Source: Burhinus oedicnemus (taxonomy: Eukaryota > Chordata > Aves > Charadriiformes > Burhinidae). Taken from it: 64,000 bases of DNA. Every line of letters begins with the position of its first letter. Within the stretch, counting starts at the first letter, position 1. Under the pieces are notes generated by a model. That model did not search any database, was not told the origin of the DNA, and was given only the letters and a program-made list of their open reading frames with translations. The stretch spans positions 2,471,657 to 2,535,656 of the forward strand of contig VFFE01008908.1 of NCBI GenBank assembly GCA_008921705.1, read 5' to 3'. Of this stretch, positions 25,306 to 36,571 are shown piece after piece. Position numbers and translations under genes: made by a program.

Positions 25306-25948
25306 ATTTATAGCACCCCTCCATATACGTATTTGCTTCCTGTGTTGGAGGGGAGGACAAAGGGCACTCTTAGTCCTAAAGATACGTTGGGGAGCAGTGG
25401 GGAGAGAGAAGGGCTTAGTCCTTGTCTCCTTTGTGCCATGTTAGAAAAATCGAATGGCTTTTATAAATGTTTCTTCTTATGTTTGACCCTGTGGATCCCA
25501 CTTGTGAGTGTATTTAAGAGGCATATGCCTCTTGGGTGCTGTGCCCACCAGGCTTGCTCCCCACTCCCAAGGATGGCAGACCGTGCGTGCCGTCTGCCAC
25601 CTCATTAGAGCTTTATTTCTGCATGTGTTTATTTCTATGTGCATATTTTAAGATGGTTCATGGTGGTGGAGAAAGGAGGAGAAAAAAAGGGCTTGTCACA
25701 TTTTCTTTTTTAAAACAACGAAATTGAAAATCCATGGCTTTGTACAGACTAAGGATGCACTGGCTGTGGTCAGCATCTCTCTCCAGGACCATATCAGGCT
25801 TCATCCAGGGTCTCCATCTGATGCTTTGTGCTTATTAGAAGTCTGAATGACACTTCGTATCAGAGTGACGCTTCATTTTCAGAACTAAGTTGATTTGGAA
25901 GATACTACTCATCTTCAGATCTTTGCATTTGTTTTGGTTTTGTGTTGG

Positions 25949-25980
25949 TTTTTTTTTCCCTCCTTAGGGAGGAAAAAAAA
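25949..25980. repeat. Near-perfect T/A-armed hairpin
   Basis: A run of nine T and CCCTCC, then TTAG, then GGAGG and eight A. The arms CCTCC/GGAGG pair, then after one C-A mismatch the T and A runs pair. It is followed by a purine-rich tract. Low-complexity origin is likely. Confidence 0.6.
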
Positions 25981-27049
25981 TAAAAAAGGAAGGGGGGCAA
26001 AAAAAGGGGAAAAAGAAGTCTTTTCCCTTTAAAGTAAACCCATTCTTAGGCTTTGCCTTTTTACCCAGATCTCGGCGCCTTGCTCGGGCGAAGCGAGAGG
26101 TCCAGTCAGCGTTTGCCCGCGCTGGTGATCGTCAGGATCATGTGGTTTGCTCCGTGGGTGCTGTGAGAGCCGTGTTTATCCAGGGCCATGTGGAGGTGGG
26201 CGGGTGCCTACCCAGGGACAGGGGGACAGGAGAAGCCGGGCTCGCACAACAGCCACACTGTGAATAGCCCACATTGACTGAACTGTCTAACCGGACTAAT
26301 TTGCTGTGCCTGTGGGCTTGATAAAAGAAGCAGCTGCTGGTAAGGGCTTGCTCAGATGCATGTTGATGAGACTGTGGACTGCCAGAAGGATCCAAGCAGA
26401 TTTTTCTTCCTTGCTGCATTTCTTCTGGAATCCCTACCTCCGGCTCCCGTGAAGTTACATTGATCAGGTAAACTATTTTAGTTCTTGCCTGCCTTTCGTG
26501 CTTGCCAGCCGGCGTGCCTGCCCGCTGGATGGATAGCTGAATGCACGGGCTCCGCTGCAGGGATGGCAGGAACAGCTCCCTTTAGAGCAGACACACATTT
26601 TCACTGCTCCCTGCAAGCTGGCAGTCGTGAGGCTTTGAAAATTGTGCAGCCATGTTACACAGCCACAATTATTTCCCTTCCTCCCCCTCTCCTCCCCATT
26701 TAATTTTGCTGTGATCTAAATAAGGCTAAGTCTGGTATTTCTCGTTTGCATCTGTCGATGCACCAGCCAGCCATGTTTTTCATGTGATTATGTATACTGT
26801 GCGGGTCTTGCTGGGAATGCAAAGATGTTCGCTGTCCTTTCGGTGTCAGGCCCTTTACATCTTCTCCTGGAAAAAAAATGATCGGAAAATATCTGTAGCA
26901 TGCTGCATGGATTTTTTTGTGAGCGCTGGGGAAGCGGACTAAAGGGCTCATTTGGAAGCAGGGAAAAGATGAGAGCTGAAGGCTCCCCACATCCCCTCAC
27001 CCACCAAATTTGATTATTTGTATTAAAATAGGTGTTGCCCCATATTATT

Positions 27050-27078
27050 CCCTCCCCCCCCAATCCCTACCCCCTCCC
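27050..27078 (-). other. Potential G-quadruplex (G strand is -)
   Basis: On the + strand CCC, T, eight C, AAT, CCC, TA, five C, T, CCC. The complement has four or more G tracts with loops of 1-3 bases, which fits the standard quadruplex pattern. Confidence 0.6.
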
Positions 27079-27282
27079 ACATTTGCATCTGTTTTTTAAG
27101 TGTTGGTTGAATAAAGCTATGGCTCAGCTGGAGAAAATGAAGAAGAAAAAAGGATGAAAAGGATGGCCTTTTGTGTTGAGATCTTTTGTGCGGCTCACCC
27201 ACCCCCCTACAGCTTCCCGGGGTAGTACCAGCAGCCTTTAGTTTAACTGGCTCCTGCCTGCAAAAACAGCCTTGCAGAATTT

Positions 27283-27299
27283 GGGGGGGGGGGGGGGGG
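27283..27299 (+). repeat. Poly-G run, 17 bases
   Basis: An uninterrupted G run after AATTT and before AAGAG. The run length is prone to sequencing error. Confidence 0.85.
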
Positions 27300-30200
27300 A
27301 AGAGTGGGAGCTCAGATGTGTCTGCTTGCAGCGTGAGAGAGATGTTAAATGGGATTGAGAATCTGCAGACTGGAAAATGCTGCACAATTTAACGGAAAGG
27401 GTATTACCTGCAGGGATTAACCCTATTTACTGACAATCTCTTCTCTTTCTGCTTCTTCACTTCACACTTGCTGTGTAATAGCTGTTGAGTTTCTGCAGCC
27501 AGAGCCTGGGTGCTTTGGAGCACAGTAGTGATTTTACCTGACACGTTTAAGAAATGCCCTGTAAATGCCTTAAAACCTGAGTGTTTCACTTCTCCTCAAA
27601 GGAAGTGTTGGAAGGCGTTGTGTTGTCCCTCCCTGCAAGACGTGTTAACCAGCAGGTTACATCTTGTGAACTCCCGCGAGTGAGTTTAGAATTCGCTCAC
27701 TCTGAATATTTTGCCACTTTTCCACCCTTGAAGTGCTCCCATCCCGAATGTATCTTTGCGCAATTGTCCTTGTAAGTATTGCCACTTTTGGGGTCAAGGA
27801 TGGTTTGCTGTTGCGGGATTAATGGTTCCTGTGGTCTCTGTTACTGGAGGTGTTAGGTATTTGAAAAAGCCCTGGCATCCCCTTTTGCAAAGAAATGCCT
27901 TGATGAGAAAGTGTTAATTTATCCCCACATATACATATAGATAGATATCCTGGCTAAATGGGAGGGATTTAAAGCTGGTCTTTGCATTGTAGAGTGGAGC
28001 TCCTCTGTAATATTAGCCCTTAGTTTGCTGTTTTACAGACCTAGGGGGGCACAATACCTTGAGCACACTCACCCGCTGGGGACCGGAGCACTTAGTGCAA
28101 CGGTGCTTGTATCGCTCTGCTTTCCCTGGATCTTAAGCCCTTCATCTATGCAAACTCATACCTGAATATACAAATTTGGCTTCACAGCATCTTACAGGCT
28201 GATTGCTGTTGTCCCTCACAGGCAGAATTGAGCATGTTGCAAATAGCAAGGTGCCCATGGACTGTTTGAGTTGACAGATGTCTCTAAGACCTGATTTTCC
28301 CTGTCTCACTGTAAAGACCGGAATAAGGCTTGCAACTGGGTATCTTTGGACACATCCATTCCTGTGCAAAAATGGGATTGTCATCAAGCAAATGTTTTCC
28401 AAAGTTTCACAGAGTGGAGTGGGTCCAGACCTTTCCTGGAGGGGTCTGAAGCCTAACCCGGCAGCCTGGGCTTTGTTGTTCTCCCAGAATGTTGCTGCCT
28501 GATTAATCCCTTTTCTTGTGGGATACGGGCTGAGCAGAGATTGGCTATTGTTGATGTGAATTATGGAGTGGATGAGCGTATCATCTGTTGCTTTTAGCGG
28601 TATGTGCTATGAAATACTCATACAGGCAGTTCAAATAAGCTGAAAGAAGATAAATACGAAGGAATGAAAACAGTAAAAATTGTGAAAACTTCAAGTTGCA
28701 TATGGACTGTCTCACCAGAGGGGGATGCTTCGTGGGGATTCAGATGCCTCTAGCAGAATCAGCACATGAAGCATATGTCTGACTCGGTTGTCAGTAGGGT
28801 CAGGAAAATTTAACTAACAATTTAGTAAACAAGAGCAGCAACAAATCTATGGGATGGAAAGTCCCTTTTAAATTCCTTATTTCTGCGTAAATTTCCAACT
28901 TTGATTTTTATTTGCTTTTTTTTACCTTTCTTTTCCTTCAGGATGAAAGCAGGTGAGCCGAGAAAGGAAGCAGTGAGGTGAACTGTACATAGGATATTGC
29001 CAACCAGAAATGTAAAATATAAAATTATTAAAAATGTAAAAAGACCTCTTTTTCCCCTATCATCTGCCTTGCAGGCATAATTAGAACTAGGGACCAGATT
29101 TCAGACAGAGGAGTGATTTTCAACTTGACAGTGTCCCTTTTAAGCCCTCATTGGTTTGCTCGCCAGCGACTGGTGTCTGGGTAGACGCATGATTGGAAAA
29201 GCGCAGTTTGCAATATGAGGTGCTGTTTTTCAGCTGTCCTTTCACAATGTATTTAAAATAATGGTCTTCATGTGTTCCTGAGATTTTGTAGGACGGTGAG
29301 GTTATCCTACCATTTTCTTAGATTCCATTGTAAAAAGGAAAGAAAAAGCTTTTCAAAATATTGGATAGTAATAAGTAAATAAAAAACAAATAAACCCTCC
29401 ATGCTACTGCCTAAAAAGAGTTTCACCCATGATGATGATCTGCTGTATAGGTTGTCACTCTGCTTAAATTCCACAGCAGAACTGTGACACCATCTGTTCC
29501 CTTTCACTGTGTGCAAAAAATGGTTTCCTTTCATTAGCATTAAGCTGCATAAAGAGACTGGAGATCTAGAAATATCCCAGTCTTTCAGTGACACGTACCT
29601 TCTTAAGACAGAGTTCATTACAAGCATCACTCGTGTTCCTAAGAGAGAATGGGAGTTTTTGAGTAATATGCTATTAAAGGTCTTTGAATAGCAGGGAAAA
29701 AAAAAATAAAGCACCCCATCCATACATTGCAATGAAACCAGAAAGCTTTCCGAGATGTGTTAAGATGTTGTTGATTCAGAACAGCCGTCTTTACTCCTGC
29801 GTTCCCTGAAGGCAGTAGGTCTGCTGTATGCCAGCGTGGGTATGGTACCTGGGCTGCCGTGGTGCCTCTGGGGTGGAGCGGTTGCCTGGACATGGGACAG
29901 ACCCCGCTATGCCCCTCCTCAGTGACTGTCAAATTTTAAGTTAACTGCCCTCTTCTCACTTAAAGGTTAGATCAAGGACCTCTACAAAGTTCTAGGACGG
30001 ACCTCAGTTGTAGAGTTTTGCTTAAAGTTATGCATTTTGCTGTCATTGTCTCCTTTCATTGATCGTGCTGTGTTTTAATGTCATTTTAATGCCAGCGCGC
30101 TGAACTGTTGGTGGTGACAGAGATGTGTATTCAGCAGTGCCCTGTTGCAGGCTTGTCTTCCGACCGCTCTGTTAGGATAACTTGGTAAATAAATGCAAGG

Positions 30201-32859
30201 CAGGAGAAATCAGCATCATTCTTCTCTGAAATGCTATCTATATGTAAATCTGTAGTGCCATTTTTTTCCCTTTAAAAGTTGAAAAGCACTTTCAGTTCCT
30301 GTTTAACGGTTGCTCCCTCTGAATTACATGAAGCAGTGAGAGAGGTCAGCCAATGCTGTCCTGCGGGAATGAAATCTCTTTTTGTTGTTGTTCCACGAAG
30401 CTGTTGCAAATAACATCGGAGATGCAGCGAACGTAGAGCAAAACAAGCCACCAGAATTACACCGCATACCCGGTGGATCGCAATCATAAAATATTAATCA
30501 GCCACTGCAGATCTGAGTTGTCATCTCCTCATACGAAACAAGGCACAGAGCCCCACTCCGCCCCTTCCTCCCGAAGGTCCCAGAATTAAAATATTTGTTA
30601 GTTGTGATTAATAAAGACACCTGACTGAGTCCTTGTTGATAGGAATAGTCTCTCAGCATTTTGGATCAGGTTTAATGATCAAACTTTGGAGCTCGGTAAG
30701 CACAAGCCTACACTGAGTGCTGGAGGGAGTACAACATATTCAGTTTAAGCTTATGCCAACTGATGAAATTCAGTTCCCTTGGATGTGACTGTGTTGCGCC
30801 GTGACGAGTGGTTTTGCCCAGTTATCTTTTAGCAATTCCTTTTTCCTTTAAACCCCGTTACTACTTCTCATTTCTCTTTTTCAGCAGTGAAAAGAGCAGT
30901 GTTGCTCAGGTGCATTTTGAAACTTCAGTTCTGGTGACATCTCCCGTTTCAAACCAATTTAATACCACCCCAGCTCTTTCTTTACAGGCTGACAGGCTGG
31001 GGTGAATGAATCGTCGAGATGTAAGAACTTGGCTTGCCATGCAGTCCCAGGGAAAGACTTCTTTTAGAAGATACGCTCTTTCTCAGGTTTGCTGTTGTCA
31101 GAACAGCTGGTAATTTCTCACTTACCCATCTAGCGAGGGCCTGCTAGTTCCTGGTCAAAGGGGCAGCGTGCCCTGAACATGCAGGTTATGAACATCCGAC
31201 TGGTTAGTTTATTCCATATAAAGATACTCAGGTCTGCGGGATGCTGCTGTGCATGGCCTGCGTGCTTGCAGCTAGAGCTGGCCTGAGCTTTTCTCCACCA
31301 GAGACCTCTCCATCCAAGCAGCAATTTTCATAAAAATGTGTTGGAGCTGAGTAAGTTGGAAGTTTTCTCCTGGTGCAAAATAAAAGGTCTGATTTTGGAC
31401 TACAGCAATATCACGATAATGGTGAAAGAGAAAGCAGGTATCTGTAAGTGGCCACACTGTGAAAGTCCCGGGAGCAATAGGAATCCTTTGCAAAGCAGTC
31501 CTGATTTGGGGAAACGCTCCTTTGAATTCTTCCCTAAATCACATTGTGTCAAGCCACAGTTCTTAAGATGACCTACAAAAATATGACATCTAATTTGTGA
31601 CAGCAATTTGTGATCCAGTGCATAAGGAACTGATTGGAGTTATAGAAAGAGGAAGCAAGACTTGTTGGGATTTGAGATGCTGGGCTGCAGCGTTTGCTTG
31701 TTGCTACGCAAAGTTATACCTGTCCTCCATCACCCTGTCCTGGTGCAGAAATCCCCATGACGAATCAGGAGGGCAGTCAAGCTTTGTGGCCAAGCATGTG
31801 AGCAAGCTGCATCCCACCACATCGGTGATGGGTGGGTACCCAGGATCCAGTGGTGTACCAGCCAGTGGGGAAAAAATGGTGGGTAGTAGGAGACTGGAGA
31901 AGGAGTAAAGCCACGATGCTGGAATGCGCCAAATGTCCCCTAGATTGTACAGTGAAAAGAATCAGATCTACCCCTTCCCCCCAGCTAGCGTGTGTATTGT
32001 TGTGTCTTGCAGATGTATTGAAAATCTGTGTTAGAGCTGTGAGCAATTAACACATTTCCCGGGGACACATGGAGAGAAACTGAACTTGCATGTGATCTAG
32101 CGCAGTTCTGCCTTAATAGATCTTGGCTATGCCTATGATTTTAAAATGGTTTTACTGACACAGAACCATATTTAAACTCTGGTGGTGGTGTTCTGGTGGT
32201 GTGGAGAGAGTTCGTGATGCCAGTGCAGCCTGCTTACCCTCCTCTATTCCAGTAAGTTGCTGGGATGCTGTGAAATGGATTCAGACTTTGATTCAAGTTC
32301 AGACTGGCAGTTTTCACCTTGAAAAATGTGCTTTGCCTTCTCTTTAAGGAGATGCCTTCGGGGAAAAAAAAGAAGTAATGAATAGACCTGAAAGGGAGAC
32401 AGTTTTCTTTCCTACAATCTGGAGCAAGAACGTTTTTATAAGTTCAAGACCCATTGCATTTTTTGTTGAAGAAAGATGAGACGCAAATGAAAAATAACCC
32501 TTATTGTAGCCAAAACACATGCTGGGGAGAGCATGGGAGAACTGCCCTTTAGTAAACCGGTTTGGTGCTCTCGCCGTGCTCCTGGAGCGTGGAAAGCACA
32601 TCCAGTTCCTGCACGGCTCAGTGGAGACCGGGTGCGTACAGAAAGGAAAAGGACTGGGTTAACTTCTGCGTGAGGAGGGAAACAGCGGGCAAGGGGGACT
32701 CTTGGAGAGGAGGAGAGGGTGGAGATGAAAAGCAATAGAGCAACGGTTATGATCTGGGGAATGTTTTTCAGCTAGCATGGCACGGTTGAGAAATAAAGAC
32801 GGGCTTTTTGGAGGAAGGCTCCCAGCCTTAAGCTTCAGAGATTTAAGATTGATTTGAGA

Positions 32860-33250
32860 TTAAAATTGTGCGATCTGAACATATCAATGACTTTTCTCTG
32901 TAATTAGAGCTCCTGATACTGTCTTGGATGCTGTGCGTACACTAAGACCTCATTCAAAACACTTCAGCACAGATTTTAGTACTGTGCTGGATCGGGGCCA
33001 CCATGATAAATACAAATGTTAATGATTTTTCCAGGCTCATACTTAAAATTCAGTGGTTGAAGTTTGCAAACTGATTGTGCAGATTGCCAAATTAGGTCCA
33101 ATTACTTAAATTTAGATGAGCTTTGCATAAAACATACAAATGCGTTCAATGCAGTATTCTGCTTAGGTCTGTGATTTCATTTCACCAGGCTTATATTTGC
33201 ATGAGTTCATTAAAATTGGTTTCATTTCTTTTTTTTCCCTAGCATCTCTT
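32860..33250. promoter_or_regulatory. Possible conserved non-coding element
   Basis: AT-rich unique DNA with a dense set of developmental-factor core sites: TAATTAG near 32903, TTAATGATTT near 33020, CAATTACTTAAATT near 33099, TTTGCATAA near 33122 and the POU octamer ATTTGCAT at 33195-33202. There are no repeats and few simple runs. This texture is common in conserved enhancers but is also expected of AT-rich DNA by chance. Confidence 0.2.
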
Positions 33251-35242
33251 TGAAAAAAATCGTATTTAAGATGGGGAAAAATAGTAAAGAACAGGCTTGT
33301 AATTATAAAATGAAGCTAAATGAAGTCATGCAGTATCGCTGTGGTCCATGCTGGCAAAGAGGGAACTTGAGAGCTCGTTACTGAGCCCAAAGTTCAAACT
33401 GACCACTCTCTGTCAAAGGTTTCTAGTGTATCGGTCAATTAAATGAGACCTTCTACTGTATGCTTGTGCAGGCTCTGTGGTCCAGTTGTTGGTTGGTGGG
33501 GGAGAAAAACATTTCCGCTTCATCAGGACTGCTCTTGGTTTGTATTTGAATTAGTATTTATTTTTCTTATTAAAAATAATAACTTGGACAAGGAAGCACT
33601 GCTCCTCTTCTGTTTGTTAATCCTTTGAAAAAAAAGCAAGATGTCTCTGAGCCTGAACAAATGAGAAAATCTCCAGACAGACTAAAGGCTTTAATGAGGT
33701 TGTTACCTCTCTCTAAAGCCACCCGACCCTTTCAAAAAGGTGACGGTCTTGCATCTCCTGGAGCATGGAGACATGCCTTCTGTCTTTATTAATGACTTTA
33801 TTTGTTGCTATGTAAGGTATCCAAGTGTCAAAATAATATTTATGTTTATTTAGAAGTACTACTTAGTGCTCCAGTAAGTTACGGTTTGTTATTTGGAAAT
33901 GAATTTGTCTAGTTCACGGTCCAGATGTGAAAAAACACACTTACTTTGCATGCAAAATCACTTCTTAAAAATGAACTGTAACACAGCTATACACACATGC
34001 TATATGTGTATCTGTATTGGCATAAGAGTGAATTATCCGTGCTGTGAGCCAGTACACTTTTAAATAGCAGTTTAAACAATAATCTCCAACAGTCTCAAAG
34101 AAGCCCTAATGTTTTAATAAATCGGTAATGAGCTGCTTAAAAAATGTATTATGTTATCTCAACAACAACTTTGTAATCAGGATTGCAAACCGATTTTCTA
34201 TTGCGAGCAGGTTCTGACCTTCTGCTCTTTTCCAGCCTCCTCCAAAGCGTGGTTTTCAACTTGAAATTCCTTGATTCCACCTCTCCCGGTCCCCCATCGT
34301 CCGAGGGTGATTGCACAAGGTGTTTGCTTTCATTCTCCTCTTTTGTCAAGATATAGCGATTTTGCTTTTGAAAAAAGTTTTGTAGCTCTCAGACAAAGCG
34401 GAGATGTCAGAAATGGTTTTGTATAGGAAAAAAATACTAGTGTTTTGTTGCCTGCCATGACAGTTACTCAGGTATTTTTAGAATTCTAGAGCTGATCACA
34501 GGCGGTAAAAATTTGTGAGACAGTCCTCTCTGACCTCAGTAAACCCTGTAAACCTTAGTTACTGCTCGGGTGTGGCAGCTTAAATACCTTTCTGGAGTCC
34601 CTCGGCTTATAAAAAATAGCCATGAAAATAGAAACGGTTCTCTAGAGAGTCCAGAGTGTCCTATTTCCCCACTACTTCCCAGTGCAGCACTCTTAAAAAC
34701 TCTTTATGTGCTGGATCTGCCTTTGTTAGCGCAGCCCCTTCCTGCGTAGGTGCTTGTGGGCCGTGCACTTCTCTTGATTGGAAACGGGAACAGTAGCTCC
34801 ATTATTTCTGGAATTATTCCTGGTGAATGCTAACATTTCAGCCGCTTCCTCTGAGTGCCGCGGTGGTGTCAGCGTGAGTTTCAGCATGCGACGATGTGAG
34901 TTTGTGCGGAATGCCATTATATTTTGTTTCCACGTTGTCACAACCAAAAACAGGCAAGGCAGTCCGGGCAGAAATGTCTAGCGCGATTGATTTTCAGTTG
35001 TTTTCTCCATGAAAGCTGTTGCTTATTCATTTCATTTGTTTCTCTGCTGTGTTTCAGAATAGAAGCTGCAGAAAATGCAGACCTCCAAGTGATAATTGTG
35101 TTAGTTTCGAGGCTAACCTCAGTGACTGAGCTGTGAAACAGAGGGTTGTAAATAAAGGCTGCGGTTATCCTTGGACTATAGTCTTTTGTGAACGTTTCAG
35201 CATTTTTGGTTAGTCTGTCACTTCTAGCAAGGCACTGATTGT
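33251..35242. other. Non-coding unique DNA
   Basis: No recognised elements. Short frames only (at most 73 codons). Confidence 0.55.
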
Positions 35243-35310
35243 ATCAGTCTGACTTGCCTCATCTAAAAAATGATATTGCTAGTTTTTACCTACCTCCCAG
35301 AAATGCGCTG
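35243..35310 (+). mobile_element. Possible MIR-like SINE core
   Basis: GCCTCATCTAAAAAATGATA followed by TTTTTACCTACCTCCCAGAA parallels the MIR segment CCTCATCTGTAAAATGGGGA ... TACCTACCTCACAGGG. Only the core is visible. Confidence 0.4.
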
Positions 35311-36451
35311 AGACTTCCCGGGACAAGCGGCGTGCCTTGCCTGCCAGCAGCTCTGTGCCGCGGGACAGCCCGGCTCCCTTCCCGCTTCCTGACCGTGCAG
35401 AGTCCCGCTTCCCCGGCGCTCAGCACCGATGATGCATTTGCGCTCAGCAGGAGCCCAGGTATTTGACATCTCTGAAAAATGAGGCTTGTATCAAATAGCC
35501 TGTTCAAGCACTTTATAAAAATGAACTCTTTAGTCTTTGCCATATAAAACAAGACAGCAAACTGAGGCAGAGGAGGGAAAGCCAAGCAGACAGGCAGCTG
35601 CAATACTCTGGAGCCTTCACGTACCTGGGCTGAGCTTGTTCTGCCAGGATGAAGCCCTGCTAAAGAAGCAGGGAAGGCAGCAAAGATGAGCATGCCGCTG
35701 GCTGCCAGCAGAAGCCAAAGAAAACAGTCACTAAAAAGTACATTTCACCTGGACTCTTCTAATCAGACGTGCTCTGAGGCTTCCCTTTGCCTTTGGAGGT
35801 CAGAAGGGGCTGCCGTCTGCAGCTGCTCTGGCCAAAATTAATGTGACGGTGGGCAACGTGACTTGCAAACCATGTTTTGTGGTGCATGGAGGTATGGGGG
35901 TAGTTATGGTCCAGACAGGATGACATCTTCTGGGTGTCGTCATCTCACAGGGAACAATAGGAAGTCTCAGCCGCGGGGACTGATTTGCTGTGTGTGTCAC
36001 CCTGACTTACATCATGGTGTTTTGTGCTATTCCTCCAAGAGAAGAGTGGATTTGAACTGGTGTGAATCTGTTAACTCGGGAATCTTTCTCTTGTGATTTC
36101 CACCTTGAGATTTACTAAGCATTACCTAAATTCGTATTGCCAAGACTTGAAATACTTCTCGATCTTCCTATTTAAGTGAGATCCATTAGGGCTATCCATA
36201 TTTCCTCCAATGTTTAAGCAAAAGTAATGCTACCACTCTGCAGTTCCAGAGATAGAGAGCTGGGCCATTAGCGTTGCGTCCTTGGCCACGGTAGAGACTG
36301 GCCTAATTCCATCCAACTTAGAAGATAAAATACTGTGAATGCTCATAGGTTTTTTGAGAAATGAGTTAAATGTTTACCTAAAAACTCAATCTGTGAAGCT
36401 CTTAGAGTGTGGCTTAATGGGCAGAGATGGGAATTGAGGTATATAGGTGGT
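35311..36451. other. Non-coding DNA, GC-rich at its start
   Basis: 35311-35460 is CpG-rich (about 14 CpG in the 180 bases from 35281) but too short to be a standard CpG island. A short frame ends near a weak donor-like CCAG|GTATTT at 35456. The rest is ordinary unique DNA. Confidence 0.45.
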
Positions 36452-36571
36452 GGTTGCTCTGACCTTCTTTTGTAACCTTGGGAAGCTGTTCCTTTTCTGT
36501 AAAATAGGGATAACAATACATCCCTGCTTTCGTAAAGTGCTTTTAAGTGTCCTGATGAAGTGCTATATACA
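36452..36571 (+). mobile_element. MIR-like ancient SINE, central and 3' part
   Basis: The motif order matches a MIR-type SINE: GTAACCTTGGGAAGCTG (usual TGACCTTGGGCAAGTCAC), TTTTCTGTAAAATAGGGATA, ACAATACATCCCTGC, then CGTAAAGTGCTTTTAAG and TGATGAAGTGCTATATAC. This is the best preserved MIR-like copy in the window, with one internal deletion in the CTCTGTGCCTCAG region. Confidence 0.75.

Larger units (their letters stand above)
23963..32859. other. Non-coding unique DNA with several simple-sequence tracts
   Basis: About 9 kb without a recognised gene. It includes an 11-base C run (24829-24839), a (TG)n tract, a hairpin near 25950-25980, a purine-rich stretch 25967-26020, a potential quadruplex at 27050-27078 and a G run at 27283-27299. 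A locally CpG-rich piece lies at 26068-26135. Frames of up to 141 codons (29307-29732 -) show no family resemblance. The octamer ATTTGCAT is at 27081-27088. Confidence 0.5.

Noticed and set aside
28712..28727. CTCF-like site TCACCAGAGGGGGATG
   Set aside because: It has an extra G and lacks the usual GGC(A/G) end; a match this loose is expected by chance in 64 kb.
35239..35466. First coding exon in the short GC-rich patch with donor CCAG|GTATTT
   Set aside because: The donor is weak, the patch is under 200 bp, and its start overlaps a possible MIR relic.
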